The notes under the pieces: model-generated
Seen by the model: the letters and a program-made list of their open reading frames with translations, nothing else
Databases searched by the model: none
What the model was told of the DNA's origin: nothing
Shown here: positions 1 through 9,194 of the stretch, in pieces
Position numbering within the stretch: the first letter of the stretch is position 1
Layout of the letters: every line of letters starts with the position of its first letter
NCBI GenBank assembly: GCA_003224055.1
Contig: QHYE01000057.1
Span: forward strand, 1-46,973
Length of the DNA: 46,973 bases
Origin: Acidobacteriota bacterium
GTDB taxonomy: Bacteria; Acidobacteriota; Terriglobia; Acidiferrales; UBA7541
Reading direction: 5' to 3'
Made by a program: the position numbers and the translations under genes

Positions 1-28
1 TGAATCTAGTCCGCCGGATGGGCCTTAA

Positions 29-1072
<1,044 letters not shown>

Positions 1073-1145
1073 GCGCGAACCATTGTGTTCTGTGGCTGCA
1101 TTACGTGCCGGACATGAGATGGAAATGATTCCACTTGCCTTGCCG

Positions 1146-2135
1146 CTAGGCGTAGTAGGAGGCCAGCATGGTTCTTTCGCGCACGGGGAAGTGCTCACCG
1201 TACCGGCAGATCCGCGAGAACTTCAACCCCACGGACGCATCGAGCCAGCCGTTCTCGGCTTCGCTGAAAAGAATCTGCAATGCTTCCTCGGGAGGGAGGG
1301 CTCCCCGGTAGGGCCGGGGGGTGGTCAATGCATCGTAGATATCCGCGACCTGTAGAATTCTTGCTTTCAGCGGAATGTCCTCTCCGCGAAGGCCATCCGG
1401 ATATCCGCTACCATCCATTTTTTCGTGATGATGCCGTATCACGGGGAGGATGCGGCGAAGCGACTTGAGAGGCTTGCACATATTTTCTCCAGTAACGGGA
1501 TGCTCGCGCATGATTCTTGTCTCTTCCGCGTCCAGAGGCCCGGGTTTAAGAAGGATGCTTTCCGGCACGCCAATTTTCCCTATGTCATGAAGCCAACTGG
1601 CGATGCGGAGTTCCTGCAAGTCTTCCTCTCCAAAGCCAAGGCTTTCTCCCAATTGCTCCACGTATGCCGCCAGATGCTCCGAGTGGCCATTCTTCAAGTT
1701 ATGCTTCGAGTCGACGCTCCGCGCCAGCGAGAATACGGCGGACTTCGCCTGCTCATCCATGTACCTCTTGAGGCGCAAGAGCATCTGGATGCGCCCGAGC
1801 GCATCCCAAAGCGATGGAGGGGTAGCCCAAATATCGATTGCGCCGGCTTCCCGTCCACGATAGATGTCCCATTGATCTGGGGAGGGTTTCAGCAAAACAA
1901 CCGGGGTGAGTTGATTGAGAGGATCTTTCTTCATCAGGCGGCAAAGGTCGAAACTGCCGATGTCCGGCAGACTATCGTGTAGAAGAACTAAATCCGGCTG
2001 CATCTGCAGGCAGCATCTGACTGCGGATTCGCCATCTGCCGCCGTAGCTACATCGCACTTCTGGTTCTGCAGGAAAGATTTCAATTCTTCGCGGTTCGCC
2101 GAAGCAACATCCACAAGCAAGATGGCCGGATTCAT
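1146..2135 (-). CDS. HD-GYP response regulator with degenerate receiver
   Basis: 329-residue two-domain protein. Residues 1-125 are receiver-like and residues 140-320 are an HD-GYP domain. HD-GYP domains hydrolyse cyclic di-GMP. The metal-binding dyad is His183-Asp184 (WLHDIGK), followed by RHHHEKMDGSGYPDGL (234-249) carrying the GYP signature, so the output domain looks catalytically intact. The receiver is unusual: after DLVLL the phospho-acceptor position is His53 (LLHDSLPD), and the conserved Lys near position 105 is Thr (DIWATPPS). It may therefore not be phosphorylated in the normal way. Asp54 could be a shifted acceptor. A run of G residues and GAAGC directly before the ATG provides the ribosome site. 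No kinase gene is adjacent. Confidence 0.9.
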   Translation of the reverse strand: MNPAILLVDVASANREELKSFLQNQKCDVATAADGESAVRCCLQMQPDLVLLHDSLPDIGSFDLCRLMKKDPLNQLTPVVLLKPSPDQWDIYRGREAGAIDIWATPPSLWDALGRIQMLLRLKRYMDEQAKSAVFSLARSVDSKHNLKNGHSEHLAAYVEQLGESLGFGEEDLQELRIASWLHDIGKIGVPESILLKPGPLDAEETRIMREHPVTGENMCKPLKSLRRILPVIRHHHEKMDGSGYPDGLRGEDIPLKARILQVADIYDALTTPRPYRGALPPEEALQILFSEAENGWLDASVGLKFSRICRYGEHFPVRERTMLASYYA

Positions 2136-2751
2136 GCTTCCCCCCTCGATTTGTCCGCACGAGGAGGGATAAACACACCACTCCGCGAGCGAGACAGTAA
2201 GTTTTTGATGGATTGGTCCTGCTTGTGTTCTCCAATCCCTGTGTTCGGAGGATGCTGCCTCCGCTTACCGGGGACGAGAAGGAATGAGGTGGCTTGGCAG
2301 GTAGTTGTAATGCTCATGGGATACCAAAAGAGGCGGACGCGTAAGTGACTATAAACTCGGGTTTTGCGGCGCGGTGAGTGGGGGGTGGCCGGGAATAATT
2401 TTCATAGCGCCCGCAGTGTTTACCTGATGCCGTGTCTGATCCCTTCCTTTCGATCCCTCTTCGCTACCTGGAATGAATTGACTCTTGCGGTTTCACCGCG
2501 GACAAGTCGTGTAATCGAAAGCCTGAAAGCCTACGGAGGGGGTAGCACCTGAAAAAATCGTGGCGGGTTAGGCCCCAAGCCTTTCCGCCTTCGAGCAAGT
2601 TCGCCGCAAATACTTTCTCTACAAATAAAACAGGCGCACCGGGCAACCGCGAGATGCAGCCCGGGGGCGTTGTTCGCTTCGGAAGCCTTGACTTGAACTG
2701 ACTTGGGCACTAAACTTGCGGCTCAGACGTTCCCTCCCTAGGAATAGATCT
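2136..2751. other. Intergenic region without recognised gene
   Basis: This 616-bp gap between the divergent HD-GYP and TPR genes must hold both promoters. No open frame in it has convincing codon use or a family match. The stretch around 2520-2570 (repeated AAGCCT, then a G-run and GGTAGCACC) looks faintly like part of a c-di-GMP-I riboswitch but lacks the defining core segments. TTGACTTGAACTGACTTGG near 2689-2706 is a possible -35 area for the TPR gene. Confidence 0.5.
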
Positions 2752-3990
2752 GTGAGCCCACGCATGCGCATCTTCGTCCAGCTGGCGCTAGCAATGGGCC
2801 TTCTGGTACCAGTCGCATTGGCGCAGAAGCCCCCGGCTCCTGCGCCTCCGCCTCCCACACCCCCGAGCCATCCTGCGACTCCCACTCCCTCGAGTACGCC
2901 GCCAGGTGAACGGAGAGAGGATCTTGTGATGTTTCTCCTAGGACGCGTTGCCACCGATGACGGGACACCTGTCCCACACGATGCGTTGGTTGAGCGCGTC
3001 TGCAACGCCAGGGTACGTCAGCAGGTGTATGCAACTTCCCGCGGCGACTTCAGCATGGAATTGGGATCGATGGCCGATTCTTACCTTGACGCCAGCGGGG
3101 ACAGGTCTCCGGAATATGGCCAGTCTAGCAAGGTTCCGGGGACGGGAATTTCACGACTCGAGTTAACAAATTGTGAGCTACGGGCCACGGTTTCTGGTTT
3201 TCATTCCAGTGTCATCAGCCTTATGGATCTCACTCCCGGCAGCAGCAGCATGGATGTCGGCGCCATTGTGGTGCACCGAGCTACAAAGATCAAAGGCATG
3301 ACGCTGAGCGCCGCTCCCTACAAAGCACCGAGAGATGCCAGAAGAGCGTATGAGAAAGGCCTAGAGGCCGAGAGGAACGGCAGACTTGCCGATGCACGGC
3401 AATACTTTGAAAAAGCAGTAGAGATCTATCCGAAGTACGCGAACGCCTGGTTCCAGTTGGGGTTTGTTTTGCAGAATCTAGTCCAGAAGGAATCGGCTCG
3501 CGCGGCGTATACCCACGCGACGACGATCGACAGAAAGTTCCTGCCGCCTTATCTGTCGCTCGCGTCAATGGCCTACGAGGCGGAAGATTGGACCCAGGTC
3601 CTTAACCTTACTAATCAGGTCTTGGATCTCGATCCGTTGAAATACGCCAACGTCACCGGTTACATTATGGATCTCGATCCACTGGATTACGCCAAAGCTT
3701 ATTTCTATAACTCGGCCGCAAATTACAAGCTCAACAAGATCGAAGACGCTGAAAAGAGCGGGCTCAAGGCGGAACGCCTGGACGTGCGCCCGCGTTTTCC
3801 GCAACTGCATCTCTTGCTGGCTGAAATATTTGCTCGAAAAAACAACTATGCCACGGCAATCTTAGAGACAAAAATTTACTTGGAGTTAGCTCCGCATGCG
3901 AAAAACGCGGGTCAGGTACGGGAGTGGTTGGCAAAATTGGAGAAGCTGAACGGTCCAGTGTCAAGCAGCGAAAAAACCGATCAGAAGTGA
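2752..3990 (+). CDS. Secreted TPR protein with N-terminal carboxypeptidase-regulatory-like region
   Basis: About 412 residues. The N-terminus is a Sec signal peptide (MRIFVQLALAMGLLVPVALA) followed by a Pro/Thr/Ser-rich linker (PPAPAPPPPTPPSHP). Next comes a beta-rich segment (about residues 60-185) that reads like the carboxypeptidase regulatory-like domains common in Acidobacteriota exported proteins. From about residue 195 there are at least three to four tetratricopeptide helices, for example ARRAYEKGLEAERNGRLADA and KYANAWFQLGFVLQNL. The GTG at 2752 has AGGAA seven bases upstream (2740-2744); the ATG at 2764 is the alternative. A partner-binding role in the periplasm is inferred from TPR content. 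The specific function is unknown. Confidence 0.85.
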   Translation: MSPRMRIFVQLALAMGLLVPVALAQKPPAPAPPPPTPPSHPATPTPSSTPPGERREDLVMFLLGRVATDDGTPVPHDALVERVCNARVRQQVYATSRGDFSMELGSMADSYLDASGDRSPEYGQSSKVPGTGISRLELTNCELRATVSGFHSSVISLMDLTPGSSSMDVGAIVVHRATKIKGMTLSAAPYKAPRDARRAYEKGLEAERNGRLADARQYFEKAVEIYPKYANAWFQLGFVLQNLVQKESARAAYTHATTIDRKFLPPYLSLASMAYEAEDWTQVLNLTNQVLDLDPLKYANVTGYIMDLDPLDYAKAYFYNSAANYKLNKIEDAEKSGLKAERLDVRPRFPQLHLLLAEIFARKNNYATAILETKIYLELAPHAKNAGQVREWLAKLEKLNGPVSSSEKTDQK

Positions 3991-4098
3991 GTACCCGAGG
4001 CAGCTTTCGGTTAGGGCTGATTTCGACCTAAGGCTTTCTCTTCGTGTTCCTAGTTCTCGCTCTTCGTCAGTCTTGCAGATGTGATACATTCCTCGTCT

Positions 4099-5037
4099 AT
4101 GCGCATCGTTTCGCTGCTTCCATCGGCCACAGAGATTCTGTTTGCGCTCGGGTTCGACCGCGAGATTGTGGGCGTCAGCCACGAGTGCGACTTTCCGCCG
4201 AAGGCCCGCACGAAACCGGTGGTGATTCATTCGCGGATGCCGCACGATGCTTCACCCGCGGAGATTGATGCGCTCGTCCGCGAGTACGTTCATCGCGGCG
4301 AGAGTTTGTATGCGGTGGATGCCGGAGTGTTAGAGACGCTGGCGCCGGATCTGATCGTGACGCAGGATTTGTGCCACGTCTGCGCCGCTTCTCCCGACGA
4401 TCTTGCAACCGCGCTTACGCGGTTCGACCGGCGGCCGGAAGTCCTGTGCCTCAACCCGCAGGATTTGGGCGACGTGTGGCGCGACATCCTTTGGGTGGGG
4501 GAAGAAACCTGCCACGGGCCGCAAGCGGAGGCTCTGCTGGAGAAAATTGGCGTTCGGCTCGGGGTTCTGGAACAGCAGATAGACTCTTCGAAAGAGCGCC
4601 CGCGCGTCGCGTTTCTCGAATGGCTGCAACCGTTCTACGTGGGCGGCCACTGGGCTCCGGAAATGATTCAACGCGCGGGCGGCGAAGATCTGTTCGGGCG
4701 TGCACGCACTCCGTCTTTCCGGATCACTACCGAACATGTGAGGGAAGCCGCGCCTGAAATCCTGCTGATCGCGCCGTGCGGGTACAGCGCCGAACAAGCT
4801 CGCGATGAATACCGGTCGATGAGTTTTCCGGAAGAGTGGAACACCATTCCCGCGGTTCGCAATGGCCGGGTATATGCGCTGGAAGCCAACAGCTATTTTT
4901 CGCGACCCGGCCCGCGCCTCATTACCGGGATCGAAGCGCTCGCCAAGCTGTTCCAGCCTGCCGTCGAAGTAAGTCGCGAGGCGGAGTCGGCCGTTCTTCC
5001 TATCGCCGCCGCGGCTACGCGAAGCGCCTCCGCCTAG
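4099..5037 (+). CDS. Cobalamin/heme-type ABC substrate-binding protein, no signal peptide
   Basis: 312 residues of the periplasmic-binding-protein family of BtuF/FecB type: MRIVSLLPSATEILFALG at the N-terminus, a TQDLCHVCA motif in the middle, and the C-terminal lobe VRNGRVYALEANSYFSRPGPR. The paired cysteines in LCHVC are, from memory, typical of the BtuF-like subgroup annotated as cobalamin-binding protein. No signal peptide or lipobox is visible from either the ATG at 4099 or the GTG at 4081, and no permease or ATPase gene is adjacent. It therefore looks like an orphan, possibly cytoplasmic, corrinoid-binding protein. No cobalamin riboswitch was seen upstream. Confidence 0.8.
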   Translation: MRIVSLLPSATEILFALGFDREIVGVSHECDFPPKARTKPVVIHSRMPHDASPAEIDALVREYVHRGESLYAVDAGVLETLAPDLIVTQDLCHVCAASPDDLATALTRFDRRPEVLCLNPQDLGDVWRDILWVGEETCHGPQAEALLEKIGVRLGVLEQQIDSSKERPRVAFLEWLQPFYVGGHWAPEMIQRAGGEDLFGRARTPSFRITTEHVREAAPEILLIAPCGYSAEQARDEYRSMSFPEEWNTIPAVRNGRVYALEANSYFSRPGPRLITGIEALAKLFQPAVEVSREAESAVLPIAAAATRSASA

Positions 5038-5086
5038 CCGGGCCGAGGCAACCCTTGTTTTTTTGGACACCTGCCCTCACGTGCAG

Positions 5087-5126
5087 TTGACAATTCTTTT
5101 TGTATATATAAGAATCTTACATGTAA
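5087..5126 (+). promoter_or_regulatory. Promoter and palindromic operator of the PadR unit
   Basis: TTGACA (5087-5092) is followed by an AT-rich tract with TATAAG/TAAGAAT (5107-5115), giving a plausible but not ideal sigma-70 promoter. A perfect 10-bp palindrome, TTACATGTAA (5117-5126), sits just after it and touches the ribosome site AAGGGAG (5125-5131). PadR-family repressors commonly bind ATGT/ACAT inverted repeats and repress their own genes, so autoregulation is the likely function. This is an inference from the site and its position. Confidence 0.55.
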
Positions 5127-5137
5127 GGGAGCGACCT

Positions 5138-5473
5138 ATGATTCGAGCAGGAGTCAAGCGCGGAACTGCGGAGCTGGCGGTGCTCAGCATTCTGGAAGAC
5201 GGCCCGCTCCACGGCTATGAGATGGCGCGGCGCATCGAAGAGCAAACCAAGGGCGCGCTGCGGTTCACACTCGCCGCCTTGTACCCGATGCTTTATCGCA
5301 TGGAGCAACGCGGCTGGATTCGCGGCGCCTGGGAAACCAGCAGCAGCAGCGGCCGGCGCAGGCGTTGTTACCGTCTCACGCCCGCCGGGAAGAAAAAACT
5401 GTCGCCCTTGCGGAAGGAATGGGCGGAACTCTTCGGCGCACTGAGGCGGCTGACCAAGGTGGCCCATGCCTGA
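5138..5473 (+). CDS. PadR-family transcriptional regulator
   Basis: 111-residue winged-helix repressor: GTAELAVLSILEDGPLHGYEMARRI (helix-turn-helix region), LAALYPMLYRMEQRGWI, then the wing RRRRCYRLTPAGKKKL and a short C-terminal helix. This is the short PadR-s2 type frequent in Acidobacteriota. AAGGGAG six bases before the ATG fixes the start. Its last 8 bases overlap the next gene, so the two are probably translationally coupled. PadR proteins often control the membrane protein or transporter encoded beside them, which fits here. Confidence 0.92.
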   Translation: MIRAGVKRGTAELAVLSILEDGPLHGYEMARRIEEQTKGALRFTLAALYPMLYRMEQRGWIRGAWETSSSSGRRRRCYRLTPAGKKKLSPLRKEWAELFGALRRLTKVAHA

Positions 5474-6155
5474 TTGGCAAAAGCTGGTCCGGCGGCGACT
5501 CTCGGGTCTCGCGGTCGATTTCACCGAAAGGGAAGAAATCCACACCGAGCTTGCCGCGCACTTGGAAGAATCGTACGAATCGCTGCGAACAAAAGGTCTA
5601 CCGGAACAAGCAGCCATGCAGCAAACGCTTGCGCAAGTTGCAGATTGGCAGGATTTGCGCCGAAGGATTCAAGTCGCCAGAACAAGGAAGGAGAACATCA
5701 TGAACGATCGCGTCAGGCAATTGTGGCTCCCCGGTTTGCTCACCTTCGTGCTATCGATGGGCTTGCTTGAGCTGGTTCAGAAGTTCGGACCACGCCCATT
5801 CGTTCTTGATTTGGACAAGGGGACTCCGGTTCTTATGTTTTATACGAGTTGGTTGCTCACGTTACCTCTGGCTGGCGCAATGGGTGCACTGTTATCGAAG
5901 CGCGCCGGGGGCTCTCCGAGGATCTTGGCTATCTCGAGCGTGTTTCCTGTTCTGCCATTCGGGGTTGTATTCTTGATTGCCATTCCTGCGGGACTGCTGA
6001 TTGGCCACAGTCTGGCGCACCATATTGTGGCCGCGGCCTTTCTCACCATGATGTTTGGATGGGTTTTGGTTCCCGGCGTGGCGCTCCTTTCTGGAGGACT
6101 TCTCGTACAACTTCTTTCGCGCCGTTCAAGCTCTCCCGGCGTCACTATGAACTGA
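5466..6155 (+). CDS. Permease-prefix-domain membrane protein
   Basis: 229 residues. The first 75 (PDWQKLVRRRLSGLAV through DWQDLRRRIQ) resemble the helical prefix domain found at the N-terminus of acidobacterial orphan ABC permeases. The remainder holds about five hydrophobic segments (LWLPGLLTFVLSMGLLELV, WLLTLPLAGAMGALL, VFPVLPFGVVFLIAIPAGLL and others) but not the MacB/FtsX permease core. The protein is therefore a prefix fused to a small membrane domain rather than a full permease. It overlaps the PadR gene by 8 bases and is probably its regulated target. Its 3' end overlaps the convergent amino-acid permease gene by 30 bases. Function unknown. Confidence 0.8.
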   Translation: MPDWQKLVRRRLSGLAVDFTEREEIHTELAAHLEESYESLRTKGLPEQAAMQQTLAQVADWQDLRRRIQVARTRKENIMNDRVRQLWLPGLLTFVLSMGLLELVQKFGPRPFVLDLDKGTPVLMFYTSWLLTLPLAGAMGALLSKRAGGSPRILAISSVFPVLPFGVVFLIAIPAGLLIGHSLAHHIVAAAFLTMMFGWVLVPGVALLSGGLLVQLLSRRSSSPGVTMN

Positions 6156-7550
6156 GACCGACCGGTTCCAGCGGCGATAGAAGGGGAGTCCCGCAAGAAT
6201 GAGCAGCAAACCAATTGAAGAGCGGCCGGGGCGTTGGAGCCAGATGTTGAAGGTGAGCGCGAGGGCGCCGGCGACGAACAGGCCGGGAACCCAGGGATAG
6301 CCCCAGCAACGGTAGGGGCGCGGAAGATCCGGTTCTGTTTTGCGCATGCGAAAGAGAGCGACGACGGCGAAGCCGTAGAAGATCCAGCCCGCGAAGATGA
6401 AGAGATTCGTAAGTTCTTCGAAGGTGCCCGTGAGCGCCATCAAGCTTGCGAGAATCCCCTGAAAAATAAGCGCTCGAGCCGGGGTGCGATACTTCGGATG
6501 AATGCCGTCGGCAATTTTGAAGAAAATTCCGTCGCGGGCCATGGCGTATCCTACGCGCGCGCCGCTCAACACCGAAGAGTTCATGGAGCCGAGCGCGGAA
6601 ATCACCATCGCCCAGGTGATCCAAGCGGCAGCGCCGAATCCCGCGATCCGCGCCACGACGTCGGAAGCGATGTGGAGCGATGAGGCCACACTGGAGAACG
6701 GCAACACTTTCAAACAGGCAGCGCTGAAAAGAAGATAGATCACGGCGACAAATCCAACGCCTCCGACAAGTGCGCGCGGAAAATTCTTTTGCGGGTTTTC
6801 GACTTCGGAGCCGACCAGATTCAAATCCTCCCAACCGTCGTAGGCCCAGAGCGCAGCCGCAAGGGCGGCGAGAAACGCAGTCAAAATGGCGCCAACGCTC
6901 GAGCTTATATCCGGCCAGAAAGGGTCCGGCGGACGCGCGGCCGGTGCGGGCGAAAAAAATGCGACCGCGATCACGATGACAACGGACATGATCTTAATGC
7001 TGGTCAGGAAAACCTGGACGGCTCCGCCGAGCCTCACACCTAAGTAGTTCACACCGGTCATGATGAGAATCCACAGCACGGCGAGCGGCTGGGCCCAGGT
7101 GACGACAAAATCGTAAGGCTTGAGCCATCCGGTGAGGCCGGGGATGGCGATGTGCACGGTAAATAGCGGCGCGGCAACAACCGGGAAGATAAAGCTGAGG
7201 AAGCGCATCATGCCGGCGGAGATTGAAGCCAGGGAACTGGGCCGCCCGACGATGGAATGCGTCCAGCCGAAGAGAAATCCATAGACCGGCCCGAATCCGC
7301 GGCGCAGATAGGCGTATTCGCCGCCCGCTTCCGGAATCATGGAACCGAGTTCGGCGAACGAGAACGCGCCAAAAATCGAGAGAATCGCGCCGATAATCCA
7401 CGCGGCAAAGACAATGGAAACGCTTTTGCCTTCGCGCGCCATTTCCGCGGGCTTCAGGAAAATGCCCGTGCCGATCATAGTGCCGACAACGATAGCCGCG
7501 GAGGCCCAAGCTCCCAGACCGCGCACCAATTCCAGGCGTTTTTCGCTCAT
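6126..7550 (-). CDS. APC-superfamily amino acid permease
   Basis: 474-residue polytopic transporter with about 12 membrane segments. The N-terminal hallmark WASAAIVVGTMIGTGIF carries the GxG unwound helix 1 that binds the substrate amino/carboxyl groups. SFAELGSMIPEAGGEYAYLRRGFGP follows, then YDGWEDLNLVGSEVENPQKNFPRA, typical of the LAT/SteT exchanger branch. Substrate is not predictable beyond amino acids. It starts 25 bases after the symporter stop on the same strand, so both are likely cotranscribed from the promoter near 9078-9106. Confidence 0.92.
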   Translation of the reverse strand: MSEKRLELVRGLGAWASAAIVVGTMIGTGIFLKPAEMAREGKSVSIVFAAWIIGAILSIFGAFSFAELGSMIPEAGGEYAYLRRGFGPVYGFLFGWTHSIVGRPSSLASISAGMMRFLSFIFPVVAAPLFTVHIAIPGLTGWLKPYDFVVTWAQPLAVLWILIMTGVNYLGVRLGGAVQVFLTSIKIMSVVIVIAVAFFSPAPAARPPDPFWPDISSSVGAILTAFLAALAAALWAYDGWEDLNLVGSEVENPQKNFPRALVGGVGFVAVIYLLFSAACLKVLPFSSVASSLHIASDVVARIAGFGAAAWITWAMVISALGSMNSSVLSGARVGYAMARDGIFFKIADGIHPKYRTPARALIFQGILASLMALTGTFEELTNLFIFAGWIFYGFAVVALFRMRKTEPDLPRPYRCWGYPWVPGLFVAGALALTFNIWLQRPGRSSIGLLLILAGLPFYRRWNRSVSVHSDAGRA

Positions 7551-7575
7551 CGCTCCTCTGTAGGGGCAGTCCTTT

Positions 7576-9030
7576 TCAGGCCCGCTCCCTTTCTTCTGGT
7601 GGCTTATCGCGCGCGCTGAACCGGCTCGCGACAGACCCAGTCACAAACGTGACGATCGCGCCAATCATGAAGTACCAGGTATACGCCACGCTCGTGAACT
7701 GGAATACGAATAAAATTGTGGCGAGCCCCACAATCATTCCGGCCAAGGCGCCGCGGGCGTTGGCGCCGCGGTCGAACGTGCCGAGAAGAAAGAGGCCGAG
7801 CAGGCTGCCGTAGGGCAGCGACGCCACGGTCAGCCCGGTTTCAAGCAGCGGGCCCCACTTCACCAGGCCGAAGCCCATCAGCACCAGGCCCCACGCGAGC
7901 GTCATGCCTCGGGCGAGGCGCAGGAAGCGGGCGGGGTCGGCGCTTTGCCCGCGCAGTTTTGCAAAATCGAGCACGCTCGACGCGGCCAGAGAATTCAGCG
8001 AGCCGCTGGCATTGGACATGGCCACGGCCACGATCGAAGCGAGCAGCAGGCCGGCCAGTCCCACGGGCATTTCGCGCACCAGAAAGAGCGGCAGGATGCG
8101 GTCGGTGCGTTCGCCGGGCGCCAAGAGCGGAGAATGCTGCGCGAACACATAAAGGAACACACCAATCAGCAGAAACACTGTGAATTGGACAAGCACGATG
8201 GCGCCGCTGGCGAGCAGGGCGCGGCGGCTGTCGCGCTCACTCTTCGCCGCGAGGAGGCGCTGCACGATGATCTGGTCGGTACCGTGGGTGGCCATGGTGA
8301 GAAAGGCGCCGCCGATGAGTCCGGACCAGAAGGTATATTTGGTGGCGAGATTCCAGGAAAAATCGAATAGTTGGAGTTTGTGACCGGCCGCGGCTGCTAC
8401 CTGGACCACTTCGCTCCAACCGCCGGGAATGCGGTGCAGCAGAACGAGAAACGTGACCGCGCTTCCGGTCAGATAGATCAGCAACTGCGCCACGTCGGTC
8501 CAAATCACGGCTTTCATGCCGCCTTCAAACGTGTACAAGACCGTGAGCGCGATGACGATGACGACCGCGAGCTTTTCCGAGGTCCCCAGAACGACGCTGA
8601 CCACCAGGGCGATGGCAGAAACGCGGACGCCTTCGGCGATGGCGCGGGTGACGAGGAAAGTGCTGGCGGCGACTGCGCGCATCTTCTGGCCAAATCGCTT
8701 TTCGATCAAGGCGTAAGCGGTGAAAAACTCGCCGCGAAAATAGCCAGGCAGCAATAAGAGCACAATGAGCACGCGGCCGATCAGGTAGCCGAAGACCAGT
8801 TGAAGGAAGGTGAGGTTTCCACCGTAGGAAATGGCCGGCGCGCCGATGATGGTGAGCGTTGAAGTTTCCGTGGCGACGATGGAGAACGCGAGGGCCCACC
8901 AGGGGGCGGTCCGGCCGCCAAGAAAATAATCGCGCGCATCCTTCTGTCCGCGGCGGAAGCGAATGCCAAGGGCCGTCACGCCGAGCAGGTAGGCGATGAC
9001 AATTGCCAGGTCCAATGGATGAATGCGCAT
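7576..9030 (-). CDS. Sodium:solute symporter (SSS family)
   Basis: 484-residue inner-membrane symporter of the LeuT fold, about 13 membrane segments: HPLDLAIVIAYLLGVTALGIRF at the start, DYFLGGRTAPWWALAFSIVATETSTLTIIGAPA (SSS signature), and TDVAQLLIYLTG further on. It should couple inward sodium movement to uptake of a sugar, amino sugar, carboxylate or similar solute. The ATG at 9030 is preferred over the GTG at 9051 because homologues begin just before the first membrane helix. A strong promoter lies 45-75 bases upstream. It faces a BadF-type kinase gene, suggesting uptake followed by phosphorylation. Confidence 0.92.
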   Translation of the reverse strand: MRIHPLDLAIVIAYLLGVTALGIRFRRGQKDARDYFLGGRTAPWWALAFSIVATETSTLTIIGAPAISYGGNLTFLQLVFGYLIGRVLIVLLLLPGYFRGEFFTAYALIEKRFGQKMRAVAASTFLVTRAIAEGVRVSAIALVVSVVLGTSEKLAVVIVIALTVLYTFEGGMKAVIWTDVAQLLIYLTGSAVTFLVLLHRIPGGWSEVVQVAAAAGHKLQLFDFSWNLATKYTFWSGLIGGAFLTMATHGTDQIIVQRLLAAKSERDSRRALLASGAIVLVQFTVFLLIGVFLYVFAQHSPLLAPGERTDRILPLFLVREMPVGLAGLLLASIVAVAMSNASGSLNSLAASSVLDFAKLRGQSADPARFLRLARGMTLAWGLVLMGFGLVKWGPLLETGLTVASLPYGSLLGLFLLGTFDRGANARGALAGMIVGLATILFVFQFTSVAYTWYFMIGAIVTFVTGSVASRFSARDKPPEERERA

Positions 9031-9077
9031 GGAGCGGCTTTCCCGCAGCACGCGGTGCGCCGCGGAAAAGTGCGATG

Positions 9078-9106
9078 AGGATAGTGGCCTTGCATTGACC
9101 CGTCAA
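9078..9106 (-). promoter_or_regulatory. Sigma-70 promoter for symporter/permease operon
   Basis: On the minus strand TTGACG (9106-9101), a 17-bp spacer and TATCCT (9083-9078) match the housekeeping consensus well. Transcription would start near 9071, about 40 bases before the symporter ATG. A perfect palindrome AGAATATTCT (9126-9135) lies upstream in the divergent region and could be an operator for either direction. Confidence 0.6.
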
Positions 9107-9194
9107 GGAATCACGGCGCCGGATCAGAATATTCTCGTAACCCTGGCGGCGTAGAATCCATTCCAAACGGGCATTTTTCACGTATGCTTTTTGC

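Noticed and set aside
2515-2575. Possible c-di-GMP-I riboswitch upstream of the TPR gene
   Set aside because: Only short fragments (AAAGCC, GGTAGC) resemble the consensus. The GCAAACC segment and the paired arms are missing.
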